Below, piece after piece: positions 44,591 to 53,257 of a DNA stretch of 64,000 bases. The notes under the pieces are model-generated. The model had not been told where the DNA came from. It made no database searches and saw only the letters and a program-made list of their open reading frames with translations. The stretch spans positions 23,033 to 87,032 of the forward strand of contig JAJTEQ010000005.1 in the NCBI GenBank assembly GCA_021298195.1, in the 5' to 3' direction. The translations under genes and the position numbers were made by a program. Origin of the DNA: Ilumatobacteraceae bacterium. GTDB taxonomy: Bacteria; Actinomycetota; Acidimicrobiia; Acidimicrobiales; Ilumatobacteraceae. Every line of letters starts with the position of its first letter. The first letter of the stretch is position 1.

Positions 44591-47226
44591 CAGACGCCGG
44601 CTGCCTCCCGAGCCAAACGCAACGCCTCCTCGAGTCCGTCGGGATTCTTCCCGCCGGCGGTGACGACGTCACCCTTTCCGCCGCCCCCGCCTCCGACGGC
44701 CTTGGCGCCGTCCCGAATGAGATCCGCGGCCGCCACTCGGAAGGACGGAAGTACGGCCGCGACGAGAGAAACTCCACCGGTCGAGGACACGCCACCGAGC
44801 ACGACGGCGTCGATCCCCGTCTGCTGCCGCACCGCCACGGCCAGATCACGAAGGTCGGCGGGAGACAGGTCGTCGACACGCGCGATCACGACTCCTGCGA
44901 CGGCGAGGGCCGACAACTCCGACGCTCGACCGGACGCCAAACGTCCGCGCAGGAGCTTGTTCTCGTCGTTCAGGTTGCGGATCTCGTCGAGCTTCTTGGA
45001 CACTCCACCGACGAGGTCCTCGACGGGCGAGCCCAAGAGGCGCGCGGCCTCGGACAGCGAGCCCTCGAGTGCACGGGTCAGTTCGAGGGTGCGCATCCCG
45101 GCCACGGCCTCGATGCGTCGGAGGTTCGCGCCGATCGAGGACTCCGACGTGATCTTCACGATGCCGATGTCACCGGTTGCCGACACGTGGGTTCCACCAC
45201 ACAGTTCGACCGACGGCCCGGCCTCGAGCACCCGAACCCGATCCCCGTACTTGTCACCGAAGAACGCAATCGCTCCCCGTTCCATGGCGGCGTCCTTGCT
45301 CATCTCCTCCGACGACACGCCGGTGTTGCGCAGCGTCACGTTGTTGGCGATCTCCTCGATTCGGCGCAGCTCATCGGCGGTGACGGCCGCGTAATGACTG
45401 AAGTCGAATCGCAGACGATCATCGTTCACCAGCGATCCCGCTTGCTTCACGTGGTCCCCGAGGACTTCGCGCAAAGCCCAGTGCAGCACGTGCGTCGCGG
45501 TGTGATGGCGTCGAATGGCGGTTCGACGTGAGACATCGATCGCGGCTTCGACTTCCTGGCCGACGTGCACGTCGCCACCCATCGGACGACAGAGGTGACG
45601 GCGCAATCCGGGCAAGGCGAAGGTGGTGTCGAGCACCAAGAGAGTCCCGTCGGGACCCGTGATGGAGCCGGTGTCGCCCACCTGTCCACCACTCTCCGCG
45701 TAGAACGGGGTCTGGTCGAGGAAGACCTCGAGATTGCCGTCGTCGACTTCGATGACCGCGACCACCTTGGAGCGCGATGTGTCGTCGGAATACCCCACGA
45801 ACGTGGTCTGGCCGGTCGCCTCCAGGACCTCGCGGTACTGATCCATGCGCTCGGGACCGTGAGCGGCCCCCTTTCGAGCGGCCTTGGCTCGTTCACGCTG
45901 ACGACCCATCTCCAACTCGAAGCCCGGAACGTCGACGGTCACGTCGCGCTCGGCGACGATCTCCTCGGTGACCTCCAACGGGAAGCCGTAGGTGTCGTGA
46001 AGAAGGAACGCCGTGGAGCCGGAGATGCCTCGGGATTCACGAACCGCCAGGTCGATCTCGTCGGACAGGATCCCGAGTCCGGTCCTCAGGGTCTGACGGA
46101 AACGCTCCTCTTCCTTGGTCAACACACCGAGGATGAAATCCTTCTGCCGGACCACGTCCGGATACGCCTCTCCCATGACGGAGATGGCGGTGTCCACCAG
46201 TTTGGGCATGACCAAGGATTCGGTTCCCAGCATGAAGGCGTGTCGCACCGCCCGACGAATGATCCGACGAAGCACGTATCCACGGCCCTCGTTCGACGGG
46301 AAGACGCCGTCGGAGACGAGCATCGTGCTCGATCGCGCGTGTTCCGCGAGAACGCGCAAGCTGAAACTTCCGCGGTCCTCGTAATCGCCCACCCGGTATC
46401 GCGCGCCGGTGGCCGATTGCGCGGCCTCGACGATCGGGAACAACGCATCGGTCTCCCAGACCGAGTCCTTGTTCTGCACCAAGGCGAGGATTCTCTCCAG
46501 ACCGGCGCCGGTGTCGATGGACGGTTTCGGCAGCAATGTCCGCGACCCGTCCGGAGCTTGGTTGTACTGCATGAAGACGAGATTCCAGAACTCCATGAAA
46601 CGATCACCATGCGGATCGTTCAACGGGCCGCCGGGTGGACCAAAGGCCGGACCACGGTCGATGTGCAACTCGGAGCAGGGCCCGCAGGGTCCGGTGTCTC
46701 CCATCTGCCAGAAGTTGTCCTTGTCACCGAGCCGCTGGATGCGATCCATGGGCACGCCGACCTGCTCGTGCCAGATGGCCTCGGCTTCGTCGTCACTGGT
46801 GTGAACGGTGACCCAGATACGGTCGCCGTCGAAGCCCAGACGTTCCGTGACCAACTCCCAACTCCAGGGGATGGCCGATTCCTTGAAATAATCGCCGAAC
46901 GAGAAGTTTCCGAGCATCTCGAAGAAGACCAGGTGTCGCTTGGTCCGGCCGACATCATCGAGGTCGTTGTGCTTTCCACCGGCCCGCGCGCACTTTTGCA
47001 CGGTTGCCGCCCGGGAAAAGGGAGCCACTTCGTCTCCGACGAAGTACGGCTTGAACGGAACCATCCCGGCGACCGTGAACAAAACGGTGGGATCGTGGGG
47101 AATGAGGCTGGCCGACTCGACCGCGGTGTGTCGGCGCTCGGTGAAGAAGTCGGTGAACGTCCGACGGAGTTCGTTCGCCGTCGACGGAATCGGGTGACGA
47201 GATGAGGGGCTGGACGACGGCGACAT
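44590..47226 (-). CDS. alaS: Alanine-tRNA ligase
   Basis: An 878-residue class II synthetase. It has a catalytic domain with FEMLGNFSFGDYFK and DTGPCGPCSELHID, and an editing domain with the zinc motifs HHTATHVLHWAL and ELCGGTHVSATGDIG. A coiled linker follows near residue 740, then the C-Ala domain ending in GGGGGGKGDVVTAGGK. It heads the operon running to nusB. A TAACAT hexamer lies 9 nt before the ATG. Confidence 0.97.
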   Translation of the reverse strand: MSPSSSPSSRHPIPSTANELRRTFTDFFTERRHTAVESASLIPHDPTVLFTVAGMVPFKPYFVGDEVAPFSRAATVQKCARAGGKHNDLDDVGRTKRHLVFFEMLGNFSFGDYFKESAIPWSWELVTERLGFDGDRIWVTVHTSDDEAEAIWHEQVGVPMDRIQRLGDKDNFWQMGDTGPCGPCSELHIDRGPAFGPPGGPLNDPHGDRFMEFWNLVFMQYNQAPDGSRTLLPKPSIDTGAGLERILALVQNKDSVWETDALFPIVEAAQSATGARYRVGDYEDRGSFSLRVLAEHARSSTMLVSDGVFPSNEGRGYVLRRIIRRAVRHAFMLGTESLVMPKLVDTAISVMGEAYPDVVRQKDFILGVLTKEEERFRQTLRTGLGILSDEIDLAVRESRGISGSTAFLLHDTYGFPLEVTEEIVAERDVTVDVPGFELEMGRQRERAKAARKGAAHGPERMDQYREVLEATGQTTFVGYSDDTSRSKVVAVIEVDDGNLEVFLDQTPFYAESGGQVGDTGSITGPDGTLLVLDTTFALPGLRRHLCRPMGGDVHVGQEVEAAIDVSRRTAIRRHHTATHVLHWALREVLGDHVKQAGSLVNDDRLRFDFSHYAAVTADELRRIEEIANNVTLRNTGVSSEEMSKDAAMERGAIAFFGDKYGDRVRVLEAGPSVELCGGTHVSATGDIGIVKITSESSIGANLRRIEAVAGMRTLELTRALEGSLSEAARLLGSPVEDLVGGVSKKLDEIRNLNDENKLLRGRLASGRASELSALAVAGVVIARVDDLSPADLRDLAVAVRQQTGIDAVVLGGVSSTGGVSLVAAVLPSFRVAAADLIRDGAKAVGGGGGGKGDVVTAGGKNPDGLEEALRLAREAAGV

Positions 47227-47235
47227 TGACTCGCA

Positions 47236-47241
47236 ATGTTA
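47236..47241 (-). promoter_or_regulatory. Putative -10 hexamer TAACAT of the alaS operon
   Basis: TAACAT ends 9 nt before the alaS ATG in the 73-bp divergent gap, and no Shine-Dalgarno sequence is seen. Confidence 0.4.
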
Positions 47242-47287
47242 GCCCTATGTTTTCCCTGCTCTCGTGTGCTCTTCGACCGAGTTGCCA

Positions 47288-47293
47288 TAACCT
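47288..47293 (+). promoter_or_regulatory. Putative -10 hexamer TAACCT of the cysteine-rich gene (leaderless)
   Basis: TAACCT ends 6 nt before the GTG at 47300, the same spacing as at pdxS, thrS and pgsA. Confidence 0.45.
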
Positions 47294-47299
47294 GAGGGC

Positions 47300-48115
47300 G
47301 TGACCGAGACGCTCCCCCTACCTCACGACGCCGCCCGTAACTCCAACGCGGCTCCGAAGCCGGTTCGAGTCGCCGGCCTGTCGGGTCGCCACGAGGACCT
47401 GCACGAGATGATCTCGTTCGAGGATCCGACGGAGCAACGCACGTGGATGATCGACGCCACGTTCATGCGGAGTTCCTGGAAGTGCATCTTCGGAGAAGGT
47501 TGTCAAGGTGTCTACGATCACCCGACCCCGGAGTTGAACCAAGGCTGCTGTTCCCACGGTGCTCATTTCGTGGACGAGGCCGACGTGGCGAACGTGGTCA
47601 AGCACGTCGTGCGTCTGACGGACGAACAATGGCAAATGAAACCCAAGGCCGCGAAGAAGGGCTTCCTGAAGAAGCACAAGAACGGCGACACCACCACCCG
47701 TCGGGTCGACGGCGCCTGCATCTTCCTGAATCGTCCGGGTTTCGAGGGTGGAGCGGGTTGTGCATTCCACATAGCCGCCATGGAAGCCGGTGAGCGGCCT
47801 TTGGATTGGAAGCCCAACGTCTGCTGGCAACTCCCGATCCGGCTCGAGCATCACACCGACACCAGCGGATGGGTGACGACGTTCGTGCGCGAATGGAAGC
47901 GTCGTGACTGGGGCAATGACGGCGACGATCTGCACTGGTGGTGCACGGACACCCCCGACGCCTTCGTCGGGCGCGAGCCGGTGTACAAGTACCTCCGGGA
48001 CGAGATGATCGAAACCGTCGGTCGAACGGTGTACGACCTCATGGTCGAGGTGCTCGAGCGTCCGGTCGCCGAGCCGCTACCCCACCCGGTCTTGGTCAAG
48101 CGCAAGAAAGGCTGA
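47300..48115 (+). CDS. Cysteine-rich conserved-looking hypothetical protein
   Basis: A 271-residue soluble protein I cannot name. It has eight cysteines in a regular layout: WKCIFGEGCQG, QGCCSHGAHF, GACIFLNRPGF, GAGCAFH, NVCWQLP and WWCT (with several nearby His). This is reminiscent of YkgJ/DUF3109-like metal or Fe-S cluster-binding proteins, but the resemblance is only in cysteine pattern. A lysine-rich stretch (MKPKAAKKGFLKKHKNG) lies mid-protein. It stands alone between divergent alaS and convergent typA. Confidence 0.75.
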   Translation: MTETLPLPHDAARNSNAAPKPVRVAGLSGRHEDLHEMISFEDPTEQRTWMIDATFMRSSWKCIFGEGCQGVYDHPTPELNQGCCSHGAHFVDEADVANVVKHVVRLTDEQWQMKPKAAKKGFLKKHKNGDTTTRRVDGACIFLNRPGFEGGAGCAFHIAAMEAGERPLDWKPNVCWQLPIRLEHHTDTSGWVTTFVREWKRRDWGNDGDDLHWWCTDTPDAFVGREPVYKYLRDEMIETVGRTVYDLMVEVLERPVAEPLPHPVLVKRKKG

Positions 48116-48116
48116 C

Positions 48117-49949
48117 TCAGCCGGTCTTCTTGTTCGCCTTGCGTCGATCCTCGAGTCCGAGGTGTCGCTTGCGAATCCGAATGGTCTTGGGAGTGATCTC
48201 GACCAGTTCGTCCTCGGCGATCCATTCGATGGCGGTCTCGAGAGTGTGAATCACCGGAGCGGCGAGCTTCACACCGTCGTCGTGACTGTGGGTGCGAATG
48301 TTGTTCTTCTCCTTGGCCCGGACGGCGTTCACCACCATCTCGTCACCACGAGCGCTCTCCCCGATGACCATCCCTTCGTACGTCTTGTCGCCGGGCTCCA
48401 CGAACAGGGTGCCTCGCAACTGCAGATTGTCCAGGGCGTAGGCCGTGACCATGCCCTCACGGTCCGAGATCATGGCCCCACCGGTGCGGTGCGGCAGATC
48501 GCCGCACCACGGCATCCAGCCGGCGTGATGTTGATGGAGCATCGCGGTTCCACGGGTCACGGTCAGCAACAGCGAACGGAATCCGATCAGACCGCGACTG
48601 GGACACTCGAAGGTGATCACCGAACGTCCGGGATCCCCCGGTCGGAGATCGACCACTCGTCCCTTGCGGGGCGCCAGAGCCTGCGTCACCGCTCCGACGT
48701 GCTCGTCGGGGACGTCGCACACTCCACGTTCCAGTGGTTCGAACTTCTTGCCGTTGACTTCCTTGGTGATCACCTCGGGACGACTCACTTGAAGCTCGAA
48801 CCCTTCGCGACGCATCGACTCGATGAGAACGGCCAACTGCAATTCACCTCGACCGGCGACCTCCATGACTTCGGCCGAGTCCGTGGGGTGCAACTTGATC
48901 GACACGTTTCCGAGCACTTCCTTGTGCAGGCGGTCGAGAAGATGTCGGCTGGTGAGATACTTCCCGTCGCGACCGGCGAACGGAGAGGTGTTGACGCCGA
49001 AGGTCATCCGCAGCACGGGTTCGTCGACCATCAAGCGGGGCAACGGCACCGGATTGTCGGTCGATGCGATGGTGTCACCGATCTCCACCTCGGGGAAACC
49101 CGCGACCACGAACAAGTCGCCCGCGAACAACTCGTCCTGCTCCACTCGGCCGACGCCCGAGTACGCCATCAACTGCGCCAGACGCCTCTTCAGTGGCGGT
49201 TGGCCCTCGACGAACTCCTCCTCCAACAGGGCGACCATTTCGCCCTTGCGCAGTGCTCCTTGATAGATACGACCAACGGCCAACCGGCCGAGGTACTCCG
49301 ACGCGTCCAGGTTCGTCACCAGAGCCTGCAAGGGTGCGTTCGGATCACCGTCGGGGGCGGGAATGCGGCTCAGAATGGTGTCGAGCAAGGGTGACAGGTC
49401 GGCGTCGACCGGGGGCATTCCGAGACCGACCATGGCGCGTCCCTCACGGGCCACGGCCGAGATGACCTCGAACTCGATGTGATGATCGGCGGCCTCGAGG
49501 TCGATGAAGAGCTGATACACCTCGTCGAGCACTTCCTGGGCTCGGGCGTCGCCACGGTCGACCTTGTTGATCACGACGATCGCCGGGAGGTCCCGCGCCA
49601 GAGCCTTCTGCAACACGTAGCGGGTCTGGGGCAACGGACCCTCGGCGGCGTCGACGAGAAGCAAGATTCCGTCGACCATCGTGAGGGCGCGTTCCACCTC
49701 ACCGCCGAAGTCGGCGTGACCGGGAGTGTCGACCAAGTTGATCTTGGTGCCCTTCCAGGTGATGGACGCCGCCTTGGCCAGGATCGTGATTCCTCGTTCG
49801 CGCTCCTGATCGTTCGAGTCCATGACCCGATCGACGACCTGCTGGTGGGCGGCGAAGGTGCCCGTGGCCCGAAGGAGGGCGTCGACGAGCGTGGTTTTGC
49901 CGTGGTCGACGTGAGCGACCAGGGCCACATTGCGGAGGGGGTTCGTCAT
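48117..49949 (-). CDS. typA: Translational GTPase TypA/BipA
   Basis: A 610-residue ribosome-binding GTPase. G1 is AHVDHGKTTL, G2 lies in ERERGITI, G3 is DTPGHADF and G4 is NKVD. EF-G-like domains follow, along with the BipA-specific C-terminal domain (GRGELQLAVLIESMRREG, PSRGLIGFRS, TPKTIRIRKRHL). It acts in ribosome assembly and stress adaptation. The ATG at 49949 gives MTNPLRNVALVAHVDHGK; the frame extending to 50147 is a shadow of the small acidic gene. Confidence 0.96.
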   Translation of the reverse strand: MTNPLRNVALVAHVDHGKTTLVDALLRATGTFAAHQQVVDRVMDSNDQERERGITILAKAASITWKGTKINLVDTPGHADFGGEVERALTMVDGILLLVDAAEGPLPQTRYVLQKALARDLPAIVVINKVDRGDARAQEVLDEVYQLFIDLEAADHHIEFEVISAVAREGRAMVGLGMPPVDADLSPLLDTILSRIPAPDGDPNAPLQALVTNLDASEYLGRLAVGRIYQGALRKGEMVALLEEEFVEGQPPLKRRLAQLMAYSGVGRVEQDELFAGDLFVVAGFPEVEIGDTIASTDNPVPLPRLMVDEPVLRMTFGVNTSPFAGRDGKYLTSRHLLDRLHKEVLGNVSIKLHPTDSAEVMEVAGRGELQLAVLIESMRREGFELQVSRPEVITKEVNGKKFEPLERGVCDVPDEHVGAVTQALAPRKGRVVDLRPGDPGRSVITFECPSRGLIGFRSLLLTVTRGTAMLHQHHAGWMPWCGDLPHRTGGAMISDREGMVTAYALDNLQLRGTLFVEPGDKTYEGMVIGESARGDEMVVNAVRAKEKNNIRTHSHDDGVKLAAPVIHTLETAIEWIAEDELVEITPKTIRIRKRHLGLEDRRKANKKTG

Positions 49950-49971
49950 AGGGGGGGTGTGAAACGAGGGA

Positions 49972-50208
49972 TCACTCGTCGTCAGCGTCGTCACTTTCGT
50001 CGGTGTCACGGGCCTCGTCATCGAGGTCCGCCTCGTCGTCGTCGTCATCGTCGAACACGACGCCGTACTTCTCCGCCAACGCCGCGTACTCGTCGTCCTG
50101 GGATTTCGGGCCCTTGTCGGACCCGCCGAGACCGAGATCGAACGCACTGGGGCCGGCTTGCTTCAATTTGCGCGCTTCTTCGAAACGACGATGACGACCC
50201 TTCTTCAC
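49972..50208 (-). CDS. Small charge-polarised hypothetical protein
   Basis: A 78-residue protein: the first 20 residues are basic (KKGRHRRFEEARKLKQ), the middle is Gly/Ser-rich, and the last 30 are nearly all Asp/Glu. It vaguely recalls actinobacterial DUF3073 in charge layout, but I cannot confirm membership. The GTG at 50208 is preceded by GGAG at 7 nt. It is followed by typA after 22 bp. Confidence 0.65.
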   Translation of the reverse strand: MKKGRHRRFEEARKLKQAGPSAFDLGLGGSDKGPKSQDDEYAALAEKYGVVFDDDDDDEADLDDEARDTDESDDADDE

Positions 50209-50305
50209 GGCAGGGCTCCGAACTGGTGTGGGGACTGGGGCGGGTGGATGATTCGGGTGACTCACCGACGGTGGACGTCGACCCGGGCCCACGAGGGGCT
50301 TCAAC

Positions 50306-50311
50306 ATTGTA
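50306..50311 (-). promoter_or_regulatory. Putative -10 hexamer TACAAT upstream of the small acidic gene
   Basis: The 193-bp gap 50209-50401 holds a good -10 match (TACAAT, minus strand) about 97 nt before the GTG; no convincing -35 was found. Nothing else stands out in the gap. Confidence 0.35.
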
Positions 50312-50401
50312 GGTCCGTGAACCGTCGCCCACGGGGTATCTGATCCACAAAATCCCATTTCAGCAGGGTTCCGCCGACCGGGGCACCCGAATCGGCGAGT
50401 C

Positions 50402-51568
50402 TCAGGCCTCGGCGGACGTCACCTCGGTCGAGGCCGAAATGAGGCGGAGTCCCCCGTGACCGTCGAACGACAGTCCCGAGCGGCCCGCCAGAAGATCCTC
50501 GATCTGGGCCCCCACCAGATCCCGCCGCCAACCACCGGACAAGCGGGCACCCTCGTCACGACGAAGAAGGGCCACGATGTCGTGTCGCGTGGCCAACAAC
50601 GCCGTGTCCACGTCGTTGGTGCGGGCCACCTCACTGATCCAGGCCGACACCAACGTGATCGCGGGCCGCAGGTTGCGGTCCAATTCCTCACCTTCGGAGG
50701 GTGGAAGATCGGCTCGGCGGTCCCGACCACGTTTCACCGCCTCGAGAATCTCGGCCCCGATCGCCCCGCGCGTGTGCCGGTCATCGACGCCGCGAGCCTG
50801 GGAGAGCTCGGCCACCGAAGAGGGATCGCGTTGAGCGACGCCGTGAAGCGCCAGGTCGGGCAGAACCTGTCGGGGCGGTATGTCGCTGGCCATCGCTCGC
50901 CTCTCGCGCCATTCGGCCAAGGACGCCAGAATCCCACGGGTTCGTGGCTTCATACCACGGAGGTCCTTCTGTTTCAGCCACGCATCGGCGGGATCGGCCG
51001 GCCCGGCCTTGCGTGTACGCAATTCCTCGCAGGCATCCTCGCACCATTGGAGACGGCCACGGTCGACGAGTTCGTTGCGGAGCCGGTCGTGCAATTCGAG
51101 GAGGTGCTCGACATCGGATGCCGCGTACGACAATTGGCCCGTGGTGAGGGGACGTCGCAGCCAATCGGTCAGGCGGTCCCCCTTCGGGAGAGAAATCTTC
51201 AATTCGGCGTTCACGAGAGAAGCCAGCGACGGAGTCGAAAAACCGAGAAATCCGGCGGCGATCTGGGTGTCGAACATTCGTTTCGGGACGGAGCCGACGG
51301 CGTGGGTCAGAACGTCCATGTCCTGCTGCGCCGCGTGAAGGACGATCAGGTTCTCGTCTCCGAAGATCCGAGTGATCGGCGCGATGTCCACGGCCAACGG
51401 ATCGATGATGGCCACACCGTCGGACCAGGCCACCTGAACCAGGGCCAAGCGCGGGAAATAGGTGCGCTCACGATGGAATTCGGTGTCGAGAGCGATTCGG
51501 GATTCGGAAACGAGAACGTCGAGCAGTTCGGTCAGGGCCTCACGAGTGTCGACGAAGAGGAACGTCAC
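50402..51568 (-). CDS. rnd: Ribonuclease D-like 3'-5' exonuclease with HRDC domain
   Basis: A 388-residue DEDDy exonuclease: ALDTEFHRERTY (D, E), LHAAQQDMDVL (D) and the Tyr-x3-Asp in SYAASDVEHLL. It is followed by an HRDC domain near 210-290 (WRERRAMASDIPPRQVLPD). It trims structured RNA 3'-ends. The GTG at 51568 overlaps the rhodanese stop (GTGA). Confidence 0.92.
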   Translation of the reverse strand: MTFLFVDTREALTELLDVLVSESRIALDTEFHRERTYFPRLALVQVAWSDGVAIIDPLAVDIAPITRIFGDENLIVLHAAQQDMDVLTHAVGSVPKRMFDTQIAAGFLGFSTPSLASLVNAELKISLPKGDRLTDWLRRPLTTGQLSYAASDVEHLLELHDRLRNELVDRGRLQWCEDACEELRTRKAGPADPADAWLKQKDLRGMKPRTRGILASLAEWRERRAMASDIPPRQVLPDLALHGVAQRDPSSVAELSQARGVDDRHTRGAIGAEILEAVKRGRDRRADLPPSEGEELDRNLRPAITLVSAWISEVARTNDVDTALLATRHDIVALLRRDEGARLSGGWRRDLVGAQIEDLLAGRSGLSFDGHGGLRLISASTEVTSAEA

Positions 51569-51903
51569 CGGGGTGACGATCCTTCGACGACGTCGCGACC
51601 GCTCATGACCCATGCCATCGTTCCGCCCGCCACGTTCGTCACCTCGAACCCCAGACCGGCGAGGTGGGCACACGCGCTCGCACTTCGACCACCGACCTTG
51701 CAGATCATGAGCGTCCCGTTGCCCCGGGGATCTCGGCATTCCTCGACCCGTTGCGCGAGTTCGGAAAGCGGAACCGAAACGGCGCCGGGCACGTGACCGG
51801 AGAGGTACTCGTCCGTCTCGCGCACATCGACCAGAAAGGCGCCGGCCGCGAGCCGGTCCTCCAGTTCGTCGATGTCGATCTCTCCGAAAAGTTCCTCGGT
51901 CAC
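51565..51903 (-). CDS. Rhodanese-domain protein
   Basis: A single-domain rhodanese of 112 residues, with FLVDVRETDEYLSGHVPGAVSVPLSEL and the active-site loop ICKVGGRS carrying the persulfide Cys. It can carry sulfane sulfur; acceptor unknown. It lies between mobA (9 bp gap) and the RNase D gene. The start is a GTG at 51903. Confidence 0.92.
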   Translation of the reverse strand: MTEELFGEIDIDELEDRLAAGAFLVDVRETDEYLSGHVPGAVSVPLSELAQRVEECRDPRGNGTLMICKVGGRSASACAHLAGLGFEVTNVAGGTMAWVMSGRDVVEGSSPR

Positions 51904-51912
51904 CCCGACAGG

Positions 51913-52467
51913 CTAACCGAGGTCCTCGGGGCGATTGGCGTTCCGGAGCACCTCGGGCGGAAACTCCACCGTCGCCACGCGCAGCAGCCCGATGACGTTG
52001 CGCAAAGAGCGCCTCTCCATCGCCAACTCTCTCTCGATCGTCTGGATCGACGAGCGACGCCACCACGCGAACAAGGGTTGCGGGCCCTCGGAACACGAGG
52101 CCAGTATCACGTCGTCGAAAGGGTGGTTCACCAACGCCGACTTCAGTTCGCGGATCGCTTCACGGTCCAGGGCGATCAGGTCGACGGCCACGACGAGGGT
52201 CCACTCCTCTTCGGCCGATCGGAGGCTCGTTCTGATCCCTTCGAGTGGACCTCGGTCTTGTTCGAGATCCGGAACGTGCGCGAATCCGCAGTCACGAAAT
52301 CGCTCTCCCGATCCCCCGATCAATCTGACGTTCTCGAAACCCGAATCGACGAGCAGGCGCGCCAGGCGGATCGCCGCCGGCTGATCCTGCACCTCCATGA
52401 GTGCTTTGTCCCGACCCATTCGCGAGGACGCTCCCCCCACCAGGATCACCGCGGACCGGGAAGACAT
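51913..52467 (-). CDS. mobA: Molybdenum cofactor guanylyltransferase (MobA-like)
   Basis: A 184-residue nucleotidyltransferase with the MobA signature LVGGASSRMGRDKAL and the metal Asp in VVAVDL. It would attach GMP to molybdopterin. The canonical motif has GGxSxRMG, which is met. No other molybdopterin genes are visible, so a different NTP-transferase role cannot be excluded. It starts 3 bp after the DUF3151 gene. Confidence 0.85.
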   Translation of the reverse strand: MSSRSAVILVGGASSRMGRDKALMEVQDQPAAIRLARLLVDSGFENVRLIGGSGERFRDCGFAHVPDLEQDRGPLEGIRTSLRSAEEEWTLVVAVDLIALDREAIRELKSALVNHPFDDVILASCSEGPQPLFAWWRRSSIQTIERELAMERRSLRNVIGLLRVATVEFPPEVLRNANRPEDLG

Positions 52468-52470
52468 CGA

Positions 52471-52911
52471 TCAGGCTTCGTCCGCAACGCCGTTCGGCTC
52501 GAGCTGGAGCACGAAGAGACGACACCGCTCCGCCTCGTCGAGTTCGCCGATCGTCCCGGCCGTGACACCGAGGCGACTCAACGCGCGCAGAAAACCCCGA
52601 TTCGGCTCGTGACTCCATCGAAGGTATCCCGAACCACGCCAACCGTTCTGCCGGAGGAGGTCGAGTCCCCGGTGGTAGGCGACTCGATAACACGCGTACC
52701 GTTCGATCTCGTCGCGAGCCAGGTCGCCGAGGGCCACCCACGCATCGATCCAGCGGGGGTTCCGGGACACGATGTCGGCGACCAATCCTCGTCTCACCGT
52801 CGGGTCGGCGTCGAGAGCTCTTTTCAATTCGTGGCGCACGGCGGCATCGACCTCCGGCAACTTGGTGGACGGCGGACCTTGAGCGGAAAGGTTGACGGGG
52901 TTCTGCGACAT
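52471..52911 (-). CDS. DUF3151 family protein
   Basis: A 146-residue helical protein matching the actinobacterial DUF3151 pattern: YRVAYHRGLDLLRQNGWRG, WSHEPNRGFLRALSRLG and ELDEAERCRLFVLQLEP. Function is unknown. It heads a four-gene unit with mobA, the rhodanese gene and the RNase D gene, each separated by under 10 bp or overlapping. Confidence 0.88.
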   Translation of the reverse strand: MSQNPVNLSAQGPPSTKLPEVDAAVRHELKRALDADPTVRRGLVADIVSRNPRWIDAWVALGDLARDEIERYACYRVAYHRGLDLLRQNGWRGSGYLRWSHEPNRGFLRALSRLGVTAGTIGELDEAERCRLFVLQLEPNGVADEA

Positions 52912-52965
52912 GCCGGGAATCTAACGGGGTGCAGCAGATGCATGGTGTCGCACGTCGACTTTCCG

Positions 52966-52971
52966 TAGCCT
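52966..52971 (+). promoter_or_regulatory. Putative -10 hexamer TAGCCT of the small membrane-protein gene (leaderless)
   Basis: TAGCCT ends 7 nt before the ATG at 52979. Confidence 0.45.
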
Positions 52972-52978
52972 TGCGTGC

Positions 52979-53257
52979 ATGCACGCGCTCCTGTCCTTGT
53001 CCGTCGATCAATTGAAGAACGTTTCCCTCGCGGGGGTCATCGCACCGATCGTCGTCGGAGTGATCCTGATGAAGTTCGTGGCCAAAGCGATGGTACGAAC
53101 GATCATCATGGTGATCGCCTTGGTCCTGGCCGTCGCCGTCTATTCCCAGCGGCAGGAAATCTCCGATTGTTACGACGACGCTCGTTCGGGTGAGGCGATC
53201 ATCGACGCCGAGATCTCGTGCTCCTTTTTCGGGCAGGACGTGACTCTCACGCCCTAG
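52979..53257 (+). CDS. Small membrane protein, unknown function
   Basis: A 92-residue protein with two hydrophobic segments (residues about 17-35 and 38-55) and a short polar tail holding two cysteines (ISDCYDD, EISCSFF). I do not recognise a family. It lies on the plus strand between DUF3151 and a hydrolase gene whose end it overlaps by 4 bp convergently. A -10-like hexamer before the ATG supports expression. Confidence 0.65.
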   Translation: MHALLSLSVDQLKNVSLAGVIAPIVVGVILMKFVAKAMVRTIIMVIALVLAVAVYSQRQEISDCYDDARSGEAIIDAEISCSFFGQDVTLTP

